DNA from: Mycobacterium sp. 852002-10029_SCH5224772
GTDB taxonomy: Bacteria > Actinomycetota > Actinomycetes > Mycobacteriales > Mycobacteriaceae
NCBI RefSeq assembly: GCF_001667315.1
Contig: NZ_LZHT01000005.1
Span: forward strand, 62,001-126,000
DNA: 64,000 bases
Direction of reading: 5' to 3'
Positions 25,565-34,443 of this stretch are shown here, one piece after another. A model generated the notes under the pieces. The model made no database searches. It saw only the letters and a program-made list of their open reading frames with translations, and was not told where the DNA came from. Positions within the stretch are counted from its first letter, which is position 1. Each line of letters begins with the position of its first letter. The translations under genes were made by a program, and so were the position numbers.

Positions 25565-26793
25565 GCGCAACGCCGGCACAGATTGCGTCGGATAGCCCTG
25601 TTGAATTTGACCCGTTTTCGGACGACTTCTTCAATGGAGCGTTCGACACCTACCGGCGCCTGCGCGACTCGGCCCCCGTCTATTACAACGCGGAGTGGGA
25701 CTTCTGGGCCCTGACCCGCTATGACGACGTGGCGTCCGCCAGCAAGGATCACGAAACCTACTCGTCTGCCAAAGGTGCCACCCTGGACATGGTCAAGGCG
25801 CACGACGACGCGCTGCCGGTGCCCAAAGTGATCATCTCGATGGACCCCCCCGAACACCAGAAGATGCGCAGGCTGGTGAGCAACGTCTTCACCCCGCGTG
25901 CCATCGCAGCGCTGGAAGACATGGTGCGAGAGAAGGTTTACGAGCGGATCCATGTGCTCGACTCGACATCCTTCGACGTGGTGGCCGCCTTCTCGGCCTT
26001 GTTCCCGAACGAGGTCATCACCACCATGTTGGGAGTGCCGAAGCAGGACCGCGACCAGATTCGGCTCTGGCTTGATCTGCTACTCGAACGTCGTCCGGGT
26101 GAGATCGCTACCACCGCAGAAGGTTTCGAAGCATCGACGAAGACCGGCATCTATTACTACAACCTGGTGCAGCAGCGCCGAGCAGAACCCCGTGACGACA
26201 TGATCAGCCGGCTCATCGAAACCGAGATCGAGCGAGACGGCCAGGTGGAGAAGCTCACCGATGTCGATATCACCGGATTTGCGACGATGCTCGGGGGAGC
26301 GGGCGCAGAGACCGTCACCAAGCTCATCGGCAATGCCATGGTCGCCTTCGCCGACTTCCCGGACCAGTGGCGAAAGTTGAGGGAGGATCGCCGCAAGATT
26401 CCCGCGGCGATCGAGGAATTGTTGCGCTATGAGGCACCGTCGCAGTACCAGGTCCGCACCGCTACCCGCGATGTGATGTTGCACGGCACAGTAATTCCCG
26501 AAGGAAGCGCAGTCTTGCTGGTCACTGGCTCGGCAACGCGTGATGAGCGGATGTTCCCCGATCCCGACCGGCTGGATATCGACAGGGACCGCAAGATGGG
26601 CTTCAATCTCGCGTTCGGGTACGGCGTGCACAGCTGCTTGGGGGCGGCGCTCGCAAGGATGGAGAGCCGTATCGCGCTGGAGGCGCTGCTCGATCTCCTC
26701 CCCGAATACGACGTCGATCGCAGCGGGTTGCGGCGGGTAGCGATGTCCAACGTGTGTGGATGGTCCAATGTGCCGGTGCGCAAAACGGGCTGA
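25561..26793 (+). CDS. Cytochrome P450
   Basis: 410 residues. I-helix GGAGAETVTK, K-helix EELLR, heme loop FGYGVHSCLG with axial Cys359. Belongs to the bacterial soluble class (CYP107/CYP125-like size); no membrane anchor. The start overlaps the CaiB stop by 4 nt. CoA-activated substrate plus P450 in one operon suggests hydroxylation of a CoA ester or of the acid just before activation (inference). No redox partner gene adjacent. Confidence 0.9.
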   Translation: MSATPAQIASDSPVEFDPFSDDFFNGAFDTYRRLRDSAPVYYNAEWDFWALTRYDDVASASKDHETYSSAKGATLDMVKAHDDALPVPKVIISMDPPEHQKMRRLVSNVFTPRAIAALEDMVREKVYERIHVLDSTSFDVVAAFSALFPNEVITTMLGVPKQDRDQIRLWLDLLLERRPGEIATTAEGFEASTKTGIYYYNLVQQRRAEPRDDMISRLIETEIERDGQVEKLTDVDITGFATMLGGAGAETVTKLIGNAMVAFADFPDQWRKLREDRRKIPAAIEELLRYEAPSQYQVRTATRDVMLHGTVIPEGSAVLLVTGSATRDERMFPDPDRLDIDRDRKMGFNLAFGYGVHSCLGAALARMESRIALEALLDLLPEYDVDRSGLRRVAMSNVCGWSNVPVRKTG

Positions 26794-26850
26794 ATTTTTG
26801 TTCGGCGCGGTGAAGCACCTCGCGCGGCAACCCTTCAGAAGGGAAAGAGA

Positions 26851-27444
26851 ATGACGTCTGACCGAACGGCTCGGCACCGCAGAATCGCCCACGCAAAATG
26901 GGAGACCTATGCGAAGGCACCGGAGATCGGAAAGATCACCTACGGCGACGAGTGGATCTACTCACCAGACGCCGTGATGATGTGCCCCCTGTTCAACAAC
27001 GGTGCCGCAATGCCCATGGCCGACCTCGCGTCCGAGAAAGTGCTGGCGGCCATCCGGAAATTTGCGCCAGACGGCGACATGCTCACGTGCGAATTTCGCA
27101 TGTGGTGGAAGCACATGTCCGACTTTCGGATCGTCACGCCGTTCGACTGTACGGCGGCCGACTGGGGGTTCGCAGTCCGCGACACCTATGCGGGAACGCT
27201 GCCTGACGGGACGGTGCTCAGGCTCCACGAATGGGACTACGTGTGGACCAACGAAGAGGGCCATATAACGCGGTGGGACTGGTTCGTCGATTCGCGGGAG
27301 TGGTACCCATTCCTCGACCTGATAGGCCTCGAGCCCCACGGCCTGACGTACGAGGACTACACCGTCAACTTCCTGCGCGAAGGTAGCATCAGCCGGTTGA
27401 CGCCCGCTGACACTAAGTCGAGTCTCCCGCGGCGGTCAGGTTGA
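26851..27444 (+). CDS. NTF2-like protein of unknown function
   Basis: 197 residues, rich in Trp, Met and Tyr (MWWKHMSDFRIVTPF, HEWDYVWTNEEGHITRWDWFVDSREW), a pattern seen in SnoaL/NTF2-fold isomerase-like proteins of catabolic clusters. GAAAGAGA lies before ATG 26851. It follows the P450 by 57 nt in the same direction and overlaps the convergent TetR gene by 32 nt. Role unknown; a hydratase or isomerase acting after the P450 is conceivable. Confidence 0.65.
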   Translation: MTSDRTARHRRIAHAKWETYAKAPEIGKITYGDEWIYSPDAVMMCPLFNNGAAMPMADLASEKVLAAIRKFAPDGDMLTCEFRMWWKHMSDFRIVTPFDCTAADWGFAVRDTYAGTLPDGTVLRLHEWDYVWTNEEGHITRWDWFVDSREWYPFLDLIGLEPHGLTYEDYTVNFLREGSISRLTPADTKSSLPRRSG

Positions 27445-28051
27445 CCCGCACTGTGCTCCGGCGCCCGGCATTCAGGAAACCCCGCACTACGTAGGCCCGG
27501 ACAAAGTCCGCGACCACGCTGTCGTCGCCCATGTCGAGGTAGGGCGACGGAGTGGTGAACAGCGAGAACAACATCCGCGCAAACCACTCCGTAGCAGAGC
27601 GGACATCGAGGTCACTGCGGACCTCGCCCGTCAGTCGTGCGGCCGACACATACGGTGCGAGGAACTCGCTGCATTCCCGTAGCAGGGTCGACGCATTCTT
27701 GGTCAACATCAGGCTGACTTCGTCTTGGTCGAAATATGACTCGGGCTCCACCACCCGGCGGGCTTGGGTGACGAAAACGCCTGCCCGGACCAGCTTCTCC
27801 TCCAAGGTGCTACCGCCGTGGCGGTCGATCGCCTTGGCCAGCCTGCGATAGAAGCCCTGGGACGCCGCCTCCGCACAGGCCTCGACGATCGTCTCTTTGT
27901 CCCGGAAGTACTCGTAGAAGGTGCTCCTGGACACATCTGCGACACGCGCGATGTCGACGATCGTCGTCTTGCGCAACCCTTGCGTTCGGAAGCAGGCGAA
28001 TGCGGCCGAGATGAGCACCTCGCGTGTGTCGATCGCCGTCGCGTGTGTCAT
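27413..28051 (-). CDS. TetR-family transcriptional regulator
   Basis: 212 residues, HTH at about 9-56 (TREVLISAAFACFRTQGL, then recognition segment VSRSTFYEYFRDKETIVEA). It is the last gene of the igr-like operon, 22 nt after the Ltp2-like gene, so it is co-transcribed with the enzymes and under the same dyad (34251-34266). That arrangement fits autoregulation, and it is my first candidate for the protein that reads the GAGAAT-N4-ATTCTC sites. Ligand likely an acyl-CoA intermediate (inference). Confidence 0.85.
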   Translation of the reverse strand: MTHATAIDTREVLISAAFACFRTQGLRKTTIVDIARVADVSRSTFYEYFRDKETIVEACAEAASQGFYRRLAKAIDRHGGSTLEEKLVRAGVFVTQARRVVEPESYFDQDEVSLMLTKNASTLLRECSEFLAPYVSAARLTGEVRSDLDVRSATEWFARMLFSLFTTPSPYLDMGDDSVVADFVRAYVVRGFLNAGRRSTVRVNLTAAGDST

Positions 28052-28073
28052 CTGGAATCCTGGCCTTCTGCGC

Positions 28074-29252
28074 TCAGTGGTCGGGCGCGAGGATCAGCCC
28101 GCTCGTTGGAACGCCGGTACCCGACGTGACAAGCACGTGTTCGACGTTGTCCACCTGATTATGGGACGTGCCCCGTACCTGGCGGACACCCTCGGTGATG
28201 CCGTTCATGCCGTGGATGTAGGCCTCGCCCAGCAGTCCGCCGTTGGTGTTGATCGGCATCCTGCCGCCCAGCGACAACTCCTCGACCGAGACGAAATCCT
28301 TGGCTTCCCCGCGACCACAGAATCCGAGCTCCTCGAGTTGAGTGAAGACGAAAGGCGTGAAATGGTCGTAGAGGAACGCCGTCGAAATGTCTTGCGGTTT
28401 AAGGCCAGAATCCCGCCACAGCTTGTCGCCGACGACACCCATTTCGGGCAGGCCCGTGATCTCCTCGCGGTAGTAGCTGGTCATCACCTCACCGTCGTGG
28501 GCGGCGCCTTGCGCGGCGGCCGCGATGACCGCGGGCGGCTTGGCCAGGTCGCGCGCTCGCTCGACGCTCGTCACCACCATGGCGACGCCCCCGTCGCTTT
28601 CTTGACAGCAGTCGAGCAATCTCAGCACGGGTTCGATGATCCACCGCGATTCTTGGTGCTGCTCAATCGTTATGGGCTTCTGGTAGAACCAGGCGTCGGG
28701 ATTGTTCGCGGCATGCTTGCGGTCGATGACCGAGATCTTGCCGAAATCGGCGTTCGTGACACCGTATGTGGTCATGTAGCGCTGAGCGTGCAACGCGACC
28801 CAGGCGGCCGGCGTCATAAATCCGAACGGCGCATAGGGCGCCATCCATAGTGGCGTCACGCCCGCTTGACGGCCGGCGCCGCCGAAACGGAATCCGGATC
28901 GCTCGTTGAACGCGCGATAGCACACCACCGCTTCTGCCACGCCCGTCGCGACCGCCATCGCGGCCTGCATCACCGTTCCCGCGGCCGCGCCACCGCCGTG
29001 TGGGACCCGGGTGAAGAAGGTCAGATCCCGGATCCCGACATTGCGCGCGACCTCGATCTCCTCGTTGTCATCGACGCTGAAGGTGACCATGCCGTCGATG
29101 TCGGCCGGACGAAGGCCGGCGTCGTTGATGGCGGCTTTGACTGCCTCGCAGGCCAGTTGCATCTCACTGCGGCCCGATTCCTTGGAGAATTCGGTTTGGC
29201 CGATTCCGGCAACCGCGGCCCTGCCGCCAATACCGCGCGAGCCGTCGCTCAT
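28074..29252 (-). CDS. SCP-x thiolase-fold protein, Ltp2-like retro-aldolase
   Basis: 392 residues of the lipid-transfer/acetyl-CoA acetyltransferase superfamily. The nucleophilic Cys of true thiolases is replaced by HGGGAAAGT (85-93), as in Ltp2-type steroid aldolases. Tyrosines at 295 (LYDHFTP) and 345 (EAYIHG) stand where the family's catalytic Tyr pair is expected. It should cleave a beta-hydroxyacyl-CoA by retro-aldol reaction together with a DUF35 protein, here encoded three genes upstream. ATGA overlap with the MaoC gene. Confidence 0.85.
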   Translation of the reverse strand: MSDGSRGIGGRAAVAGIGQTEFSKESGRSEMQLACEAVKAAINDAGLRPADIDGMVTFSVDDNEEIEVARNVGIRDLTFFTRVPHGGGAAAGTVMQAAMAVATGVAEAVVCYRAFNERSGFRFGGAGRQAGVTPLWMAPYAPFGFMTPAAWVALHAQRYMTTYGVTNADFGKISVIDRKHAANNPDAWFYQKPITIEQHQESRWIIEPVLRLLDCCQESDGGVAMVVTSVERARDLAKPPAVIAAAAQGAAHDGEVMTSYYREEITGLPEMGVVGDKLWRDSGLKPQDISTAFLYDHFTPFVFTQLEELGFCGRGEAKDFVSVEELSLGGRMPINTNGGLLGEAYIHGMNGITEGVRQVRGTSHNQVDNVEHVLVTSGTGVPTSGLILAPDH

Positions 29253-29701
29253 GCACCCACACCTTCGAGCAGGCTCAGCACCGCGGTCCCGGAGACGTGG
29301 TCGCCGAGGCTGTTGGTGCCCTTGAAGGTGACCTCGATGAAGCCTTCGCCGTCGGCCGACGACTTGTCCGTGACGGATCCCGTGAATCGCATCGGGTCGT
29401 TCGGGTATGCCGGCACACCGAGACGAATGGATAATTTCTTGATCATCGCCTCGGGGCCCGCCCAGTCATGGAGGAACTTCACGCAAAGTCCGTTGGTCGT
29501 CAGGATATTCAAGAAAATGTCCTTGGATCCTTGGGAATTCGCAAAATCGCGATCATGGTGTACGGGCATGTAGTCACGGGATGCGATGGCACCGGCGACG
29601 ATCAGTGTGGTGGTCACTGGAACGTCCATCGGGGTGACTGCGTCGCCCACGTTGATGGATTTCCACCCGAGCGTGGTGGTGCGGTCGACGGTGGAGGTCA
29701 T
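29249..29701 (-). CDS. MaoC-like hotdog hydratase subunit (ChsH1-like)
   Basis: 150 residues, one hotdog domain with ASRDYMPVHHDRDFANSQG, the MaoC hydratase segment with D/H pairs. In the igr locus a ChsH1 protein of this size pairs with the MaoC half of ChsH2 to hydrate an enoyl-CoA with a branched side chain. ATG 29701 overlaps the upstream acyl-CoA dehydrogenase stop by 4 nt and its own stop overlaps the aldolase start, so subunits are made together. Confidence 0.82.
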   Translation of the reverse strand: MTSTVDRTTTLGWKSINVGDAVTPMDVPVTTTLIVAGAIASRDYMPVHHDRDFANSQGSKDIFLNILTTNGLCVKFLHDWAGPEAMIKKLSIRLGVPAYPNDPMRFTGSVTDKSSADGEGFIEVTFKGTNSLGDHVSGTAVLSLLEGVGA

Positions 29702-30828
29702 TTGTTTCCTTCCGAGTATGCTGCGCCGAGCCGGGCGAGTTGTTGGGGGGCCGATCCCAGTGACAGCTCGATCTGCTTGGCCCACAGGAAATAGCGGTGC
29801 ACCGGGTAGGTGACGTCGATGCCCATACCGCCGTGGACCTGTTGGGCTGACGCGACGACCCGCGCTCCGGCTTCAGCGGCCCAGAATTTGGCGATGGCGG
29901 CCTCGCGGGCCGCGGGTCGGGCCTCCGCGATCAGCCACGCCGCGTGCCAGGTGGTCCACCGTATCGCCTCGACGTCGATGAACGCATCGGCCAGTCGCTG
30001 CTGCACGGCCTGAAATGAGCCGATCGGTCTGCCGAACTGCTCGCGCTGACTGGTGTAGGTGGCGGCGATCTTCAACGCCCGCTCGGTCACGCCGACCTGC
30101 ATGGCGCACAGTCCGACAAGTGCCCGGGTGTACAGCGAGCTGACGGCATCCGGCCCGTCGGTTCCGGTGAGCCGGCGTCCGATAGCGCCGGCGAGTTCGA
30201 CGTCGGCAAAGGGTTCGCCGTTGGTGGTGCTTGTCGGCGAGACGACGACGCCACTGTGGTCTCCACTTGCCGTCTCGACGACGTAGAGGCCTGGGCCGTC
30301 ATCCGCCTGTGCCGACACCACGATGGCTTCGGCAAGCTGCGCCGCCGGCACGAGTTCCTTCGTGCCGGTCAACGTCCAGGCGTCGCCATCAGCGCGTGCG
30401 ATGGTGCGCGGCGCGGTCGGATCGGAATTCCCCGGTTCGGCGAGTGCGGCGGTCAGGATCGCGTCGCCGGCCACCACCTTCGGAAGGTAGCGCTGCTGAA
30501 TACTCGAGTCACCGTGGCGCGCAATCGTATCCGCACCAAGCACCAGGGTCGCGTAGGCCGGGACAGGCGCGACGCTCCAGCCGACTTCGGCGAGTAGCAC
30601 GCCGAGGTCGAGGAAGCTACCACCGCTGCCGCCGACAGACTCGGGCAGCGCGATCCCCAGCAGGTCCGAGGACGCCAGCTCACGCCACAGCGCGTGGTCG
30701 TAGCGGACGCCACCTGTTTCAACGCCCGATTCCAGGTCGGTCAGGTGTTCGGCGGTGGCACGGTGATCGAAGAGTTGACGGGCCACCTTGCCGACGGTCT
30801 CTTGTTCTTCGGTGAAGGAAAAGTCCAT
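29698..30828 (-). CDS. Acyl-CoA dehydrogenase subunit (FadE28-like)
   Basis: 376 residues, three-domain acyl-CoA dehydrogenase fold: N-terminal FTEEQETVGKVARQLF, middle strand region, C-terminal QFGRPIGSFQAVQQRLADAFID and HGGMGIDVTYPVHRYF. In steroid-degrading clusters such shorter FadE proteins pair with a second subunit in alpha2-beta2 enzymes; the partner is probably the 401-residue FadE three genes upstream. It desaturates an acyl-CoA between C2 and C3 with FAD. Confidence 0.88.
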   Translation of the reverse strand: MDFSFTEEQETVGKVARQLFDHRATAEHLTDLESGVETGGVRYDHALWRELASSDLLGIALPESVGGSGGSFLDLGVLLAEVGWSVAPVPAYATLVLGADTIARHGDSSIQQRYLPKVVAGDAILTAALAEPGNSDPTAPRTIARADGDAWTLTGTKELVPAAQLAEAIVVSAQADDGPGLYVVETASGDHSGVVVSPTSTTNGEPFADVELAGAIGRRLTGTDGPDAVSSLYTRALVGLCAMQVGVTERALKIAATYTSQREQFGRPIGSFQAVQQRLADAFIDVEAIRWTTWHAAWLIAEARPAAREAAIAKFWAAEAGARVVASAQQVHGGMGIDVTYPVHRYFLWAKQIELSLGSAPQQLARLGAAYSEGNK

Positions 30829-30849
30829 GTTCGTCTGATGCCTCGCGTG

Positions 30850-31263
30850 TCAGCGCGTGGGCCGGAACTGGTGCAGCACCAGATCGTCCCCGCTCGGGAT
30901 TGCTTCGAACTTCTCGTAGAAGACCTCGACGGGCAGACCGACCTCGATGGCCGCGGGCTCGATGTCGCACAGGTTCGACACGATGCGCACGCCTTCGTCA
31001 AGCTCGACCAGCGCCACCACATAGGGGTACTGGAGGAAAGGCAGCGGCGGGTACTGCGGCATCACGAAGCTGTAAACCGTTCCGCACCCGGTCGATTCGA
31101 TGGAATCCCAGTTGAGGGATTGGCAATTCCCGCACATCGGGCGGGGTGGCACCCGCAACGTCTTGCAGTCGGTGCATCGTTGAATCAGCAGCTTGTGATC
31201 CTTGAGACCCGACCAGAAGAATTCGGTGTCCGGACTGATCGACGGGGCAAGTCTGGCGGCCAT
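30850..31263 (-). CDS. DUF35 OB-fold / zinc-ribbon protein
   Basis: 137 residues. An N-terminal rubredoxin-like zinc ribbon with C30, C33, C44, C47 is followed by an OB fold (YPYVVALVELDEGVRIVSNL). DUF35 domains bind acyl-CoA and form the partner of Ltp2-type aldolases. In M. tuberculosis ChsH2 this domain is fused to MaoC; here it is a separate gene, with its ATG overlapping the MaoC stop by 1 nt (TGATG). Confidence 0.88.
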   Translation of the reverse strand: MAARLAPSISPDTEFFWSGLKDHKLLIQRCTDCKTLRVPPRPMCGNCQSLNWDSIESTGCGTVYSFVMPQYPPLPFLQYPYVVALVELDEGVRIVSNLCDIEPAAIEVGLPVEVFYEKFEAIPSGDDLVLHQFRPTR

Positions 31264-31814
31264 CAGCTTCCTGTCTTGAATCGCAGCGTGCGGAACCGCT
31301 GGCGGCCGATCACCTCACCGTGCTGGTCGCGGTAGGTCGTGATCCAGGTGACGAAGTAGCCATTGCCCATCGCGGTCTTCTTCTCGTCGGAGATCGTCTC
31401 GAACACCGTCTCCGCGGTGATCTCGTCGCCGACCCGCGGGTAGCGCTCGAGCTCGAACTCGGAGTTCGTGGCGATGATGCCCGTGTAGCCCGCGTCGGAG
31501 AGGAATTGCAGCGGGTTCGTCTTGATTTCGATCGGTACGCCGCCGCGTTCATGGATGCCGGCGAGCTTGGGCGGAGGCATCGTCCAGCTCTGGAGCATCA
31601 CCGGCGGGGAAACCAGGGCACCGTAGCGGGAGTTCTCCGCGAACTCGGCATCGAGGTAGGCGGGATTCATGTCGTCCAGCGCGTACGCCCAGTGCCGGAT
31701 CATCGCGGCATTCACCGGATCAGGGGCGCGGGAGGGCCTGCCGACTCCGTCGGTGGGCGTCCCGATGAGCGCATCGAGGCGCTCGCGCAGGTCGTCTTTC
31801 GTTGTCTCGGTCAC
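31263..31814 (-). CDS. MaoC-like hotdog protein (MaoC half of a split ChsH2)
   Basis: 183 residues with an N-terminal hotdog domain: PVNAAMIRHWAYALDDMNPAYLD, SPPVMLQSW, RYPRVGDEITAETVFETIS. This is the architecture of the N-terminal part of ChsH2. GTG 31814 overlaps the upstream acyl-CoA dehydrogenase stop (GTGA). Its stop overlaps the DUF35 start, so the pair probably equals one ChsH2 chain cut in two. Hydration of an enoyl-CoA with the other MaoC subunit (29249-29701) is expected. Confidence 0.85.
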   Translation of the reverse strand: MTETTKDDLRERLDALIGTPTDGVGRPSRAPDPVNAAMIRHWAYALDDMNPAYLDAEFAENSRYGALVSPPVMLQSWTMPPPKLAGIHERGGVPIEIKTNPLQFLSDAGYTGIIATNSEFELERYPRVGDEITAETVFETISDEKKTAMGNGYFVTWITTYRDQHGEVIGRQRFRTLRFKTGS

Positions 31815-33016
31815 GGCTTGGAGCTTCCTTTCTCCGATGCGGCCCGCATATCCCGGGGCGCGCGCGGCATCCCGAGACCGGCCATGGCAATGATGTCGCG
31901 TTGAAGCTCGTTGGCTCCGCCGCCGAACGTGTTGATGACCGCCAGGCGGTATGCGCTCTCCAGCTCGCCTTTGAGCGGGGCCGCCGAACCCTTGCGCACG
32001 CCGGCCTGTCCCACCACTTCGAGCAGTTCGCGGGCGACCTGTTGGGTGAGCTCGGTGCCGAATACCTTTGCCGCGGAGGCCTCGCCCATCCCGAGGACAC
32101 CAGAGCTCATGGTCGCGTTGACGCGCAGGTTCAGCAGTCGGTAGGCCGCGACTTGCGCTTCGACTCGGGCCAGGGCCTGCTGCACCCAGGGCTGGTCGAT
32201 GACTACGCCGTCGTCGAGCGGTGTCGTCGATGCCCATTTGAGCGTCTTGCTGAACAGTGGTTCCAGCGCACCGAGATTGCCGAGGGCGGCGCGTTCCAGG
32301 TTGAGCTGGTTCGTCACGAGCGTCCAGCCCTGGTTTTCGCCGAGCACGATGGCGCTCTCTGGTACGCGGACGTCATCGTAGAACGTGTAGTACGTGGAAA
32401 CCCCCGGCATGGTGTGCAGCGGCTTCCAGGAGAATCCGGGTGAGTCGGTCGGGACGATGAACAGGGTGATGCCCTTGTGTTTCTTGACGGTTGGATCGGT
32501 GCGCGCCGCAAGCCAGATATAGTCGGCGAACTCCGCGCCGCTGGTGAACATCTTGGAACCGTTGATGACGAACTCGTCGCCGTCGCGTACCGCGGTGGTA
32601 CGCAGCGATGCGAGGTCGCTGCCGGCACCCGGCTCCGAGTAGCCGATCGCGAAATCAACGGCGCCCTTGAGAATCGCTGGGAGGAACTTGGCCTTCTGTT
32701 CGTCGGTGCCGTATTGAATGAGGGTGGGTCCGACGGTGTTCAGGGTGACAAACGGCAGCGGTGCGTTGACCCTTCGCGCTTCCTCCGAGAAGATGTACTG
32801 CTCCAGCGCGGTCAGCCCGCCGCCACCGTATTCAACCGGCCAGGCAACCCCGAGCAGCCCGGCTTCGCCAAGAGCGCGCCTGCACTCGGTCATCGCGGCG
32901 CCGCCCTCGGTGAGGTTGGCAACGGCGGCGCGGCGCTCCGGGGTCATCACCGCCTCGAGGCGGGTCCGGTAGTCCTTTCGGAGCTGCTCCTGTTCAGGCG
33001 TGTAGTCGAAGTCCAT
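31811..33016 (-). CDS. Acyl-CoA dehydrogenase subunit (FadE29-like)
   Basis: 401 residues, complete FadE: FDYTPEQEQLRKDY start, WPVEYGGGGLTALEQYIFSEE, FAIGYSEPGAGSDLASLRT (FAD/substrate loop), C-terminal FGGGANELQRDIIAMAGLGMPR. Longer partner of the FadE at 29698-30828. Its ATG shares one base with the P450 stop (TGATG). The first step of side-chain beta-oxidation is the expected role. Confidence 0.9.
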   Translation of the reverse strand: MDFDYTPEQEQLRKDYRTRLEAVMTPERRAAVANLTEGGAAMTECRRALGEAGLLGVAWPVEYGGGGLTALEQYIFSEEARRVNAPLPFVTLNTVGPTLIQYGTDEQKAKFLPAILKGAVDFAIGYSEPGAGSDLASLRTTAVRDGDEFVINGSKMFTSGAEFADYIWLAARTDPTVKKHKGITLFIVPTDSPGFSWKPLHTMPGVSTYYTFYDDVRVPESAIVLGENQGWTLVTNQLNLERAALGNLGALEPLFSKTLKWASTTPLDDGVVIDQPWVQQALARVEAQVAAYRLLNLRVNATMSSGVLGMGEASAAKVFGTELTQQVARELLEVVGQAGVRKGSAAPLKGELESAYRLAVINTFGGGANELQRDIIAMAGLGMPRAPRDMRAASEKGSSKP

Positions 33017-34209
33017 CAGTTGTCCGCTCCCAGCCGGACCGGCATGCGTTTCACCCCGGGCACCATGGTGGCGCGAAGGCGTGACACGTCGCCGGTGAGC
33101 TCGATCGTGGGATAAGCGCCCAGCAGCACCTCGAACATCACCCTGGCTTCCAGGCGGGCGAGTTGCGCACCAAGGCAAGCGTGCTCACCGGCCCCGAATG
33201 CTATGTGAGGGTTGGGATTACGGGTGATGTCGAACTCTTCGCAGGTGGGCCCGAAGATCTCCTCGTCGCGATTGGCGGCGCCGTAGAGCATGACCACGGT
33301 GTCGCCGGCCTTGATCTGCTGGCCGCGGATCTCGATGTCCTCGGTGGCGCGGCGGGCCATGTGGGTGACCGGGCTGGTGTATCGCAACATTTCCTCAACC
33401 GCGCTCGGAAGCAGCAACGGGTTCGATTGCAGCAGTGCGAACTGGTCGGGGTGGTCGATCAGGGCTAACGTGCCCAATGCGATCAGGTTGCGGGTGGTTT
33501 CGTTGCCGGCGACCAACAGCAAGAACGAGAAGTTGAGCAGATCCGCATCGGACAGTCGCTCGCCATCGACCTCGGCTGCGGCCAGGATGCTCAGTAGATC
33601 ATCCTGCCCGCTGACCTCGCCCGAGCGCCGGGCGGCAATGAGCTTGGTGAAGTATTCGTACAGCTCACCGAGCGCGACCATCGAATCGAGTTCGATGTCC
33701 GGGTCGGCGGTGCCGACCGCTGCGTCCGACCACGCGCGGAACTGCTCCCAGTCTTCGGGCGGGGCGCCCAGCATCTCTGCGATCATCCGGGTTGGTAGTG
33801 GTGCGGCGATTTCCTCGGCGAATTCGTACTCCCGCGATGGGTCGACACTGTCGACGATGTCCTTCACGATCTGGCGCACTTTGGGCTCGAGCAACTGCAC
33901 CTGGCGCCGGCTGAAGCCGGAGTTGATGAGCTTGCGAAGCTGCCGGTGACGGGGGGGATCGGTGAAAATCAGGTTTCCCTCTTGAACGGGTTCAGGCTGG
34001 GTGGGATCCGGGATCGTGATGCCCTTCGTCGACGAGAAGATGTGTGGGTGGCCCGAGACGTAGCGGACGTCCTCGTACTTCAATAACGCCCAGAAGTTGG
34101 TGACGTCGTTCCACACAACCGGCGTCGTGTTGCGGAGTTCTCGGTAGATCGGGTATGGGTCGCCGGCGTAAAAGTCCGGTGAGTGCAAGGGGACAGTAGT
34201 AGTGGGCAC
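33016..34209 (-). CDS. Cytochrome P450 (first gene of the igr-like operon)
   Basis: 397 residues. I-helix LLLVAGNETTRN, K-helix EEMLR, heme loop FGAGEHACLG with axial Cys345. GTG 34209 is chosen: GGAAGG lies 6 nt upstream. It occupies the place of cyp125 in the igr locus, where the P450 oxidises the terminal methyl of the sterol side chain; a comparable terminal oxidation is likely. The operon promoter upstream holds the dyad 34251-34266. Translationally coupled to the FadE gene. Confidence 0.9.
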   Translation of the reverse strand: MPTTTVPLHSPDFYAGDPYPIYRELRNTTPVVWNDVTNFWALLKYEDVRYVSGHPHIFSSTKGITIPDPTQPEPVQEGNLIFTDPPRHRQLRKLINSGFSRRQVQLLEPKVRQIVKDIVDSVDPSREYEFAEEIAAPLPTRMIAEMLGAPPEDWEQFRAWSDAAVGTADPDIELDSMVALGELYEYFTKLIAARRSGEVSGQDDLLSILAAAEVDGERLSDADLLNFSFLLLVAGNETTRNLIALGTLALIDHPDQFALLQSNPLLLPSAVEEMLRYTSPVTHMARRATEDIEIRGQQIKAGDTVVMLYGAANRDEEIFGPTCEEFDITRNPNPHIAFGAGEHACLGAQLARLEARVMFEVLLGAYPTIELTGDVSRLRATMVPGVKRMPVRLGADN

Positions 34210-34250
34210 AGCATGCCTTCCTGACACTGAGCTTGTCAGACACATTAATT

Positions 34251-34266
34251 AAGAATGTCCGTTCTC
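34251..34266. promoter_or_regulatory. Dyad operator candidate
   Basis: AAGAAT-GTCC-GTTCTC, four of six arm positions paired, 42 nt upstream of the P450 start and in the interval shared with the aldehyde dehydrogenase gene (start 34444). Confidence 0.5.
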
Positions 34267-34443
34267 AACGGTGTCTACAGTAAAGCCGGATCATCTGTCA
34301 ATCACGGTATATCTAGCCTAAATTAGCGTGCATTAGCCGTTGACGGCGTTGCGACCGGCGTGTACACACAGGTTGAGTATGTAAGTTCTCTTGGTGGCGT
34401 CGCTTACGCCGCTCCACGATCATGCGGTCAGGAAGGCAGACAG

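Noticed and set aside
28074-29252. Annotation as ordinary acetyl-CoA acetyltransferase
   Set aside because: The thiolase nucleophilic Cys is missing and the DUF35/MaoC/FadE context matches Ltp2-type aldolases.
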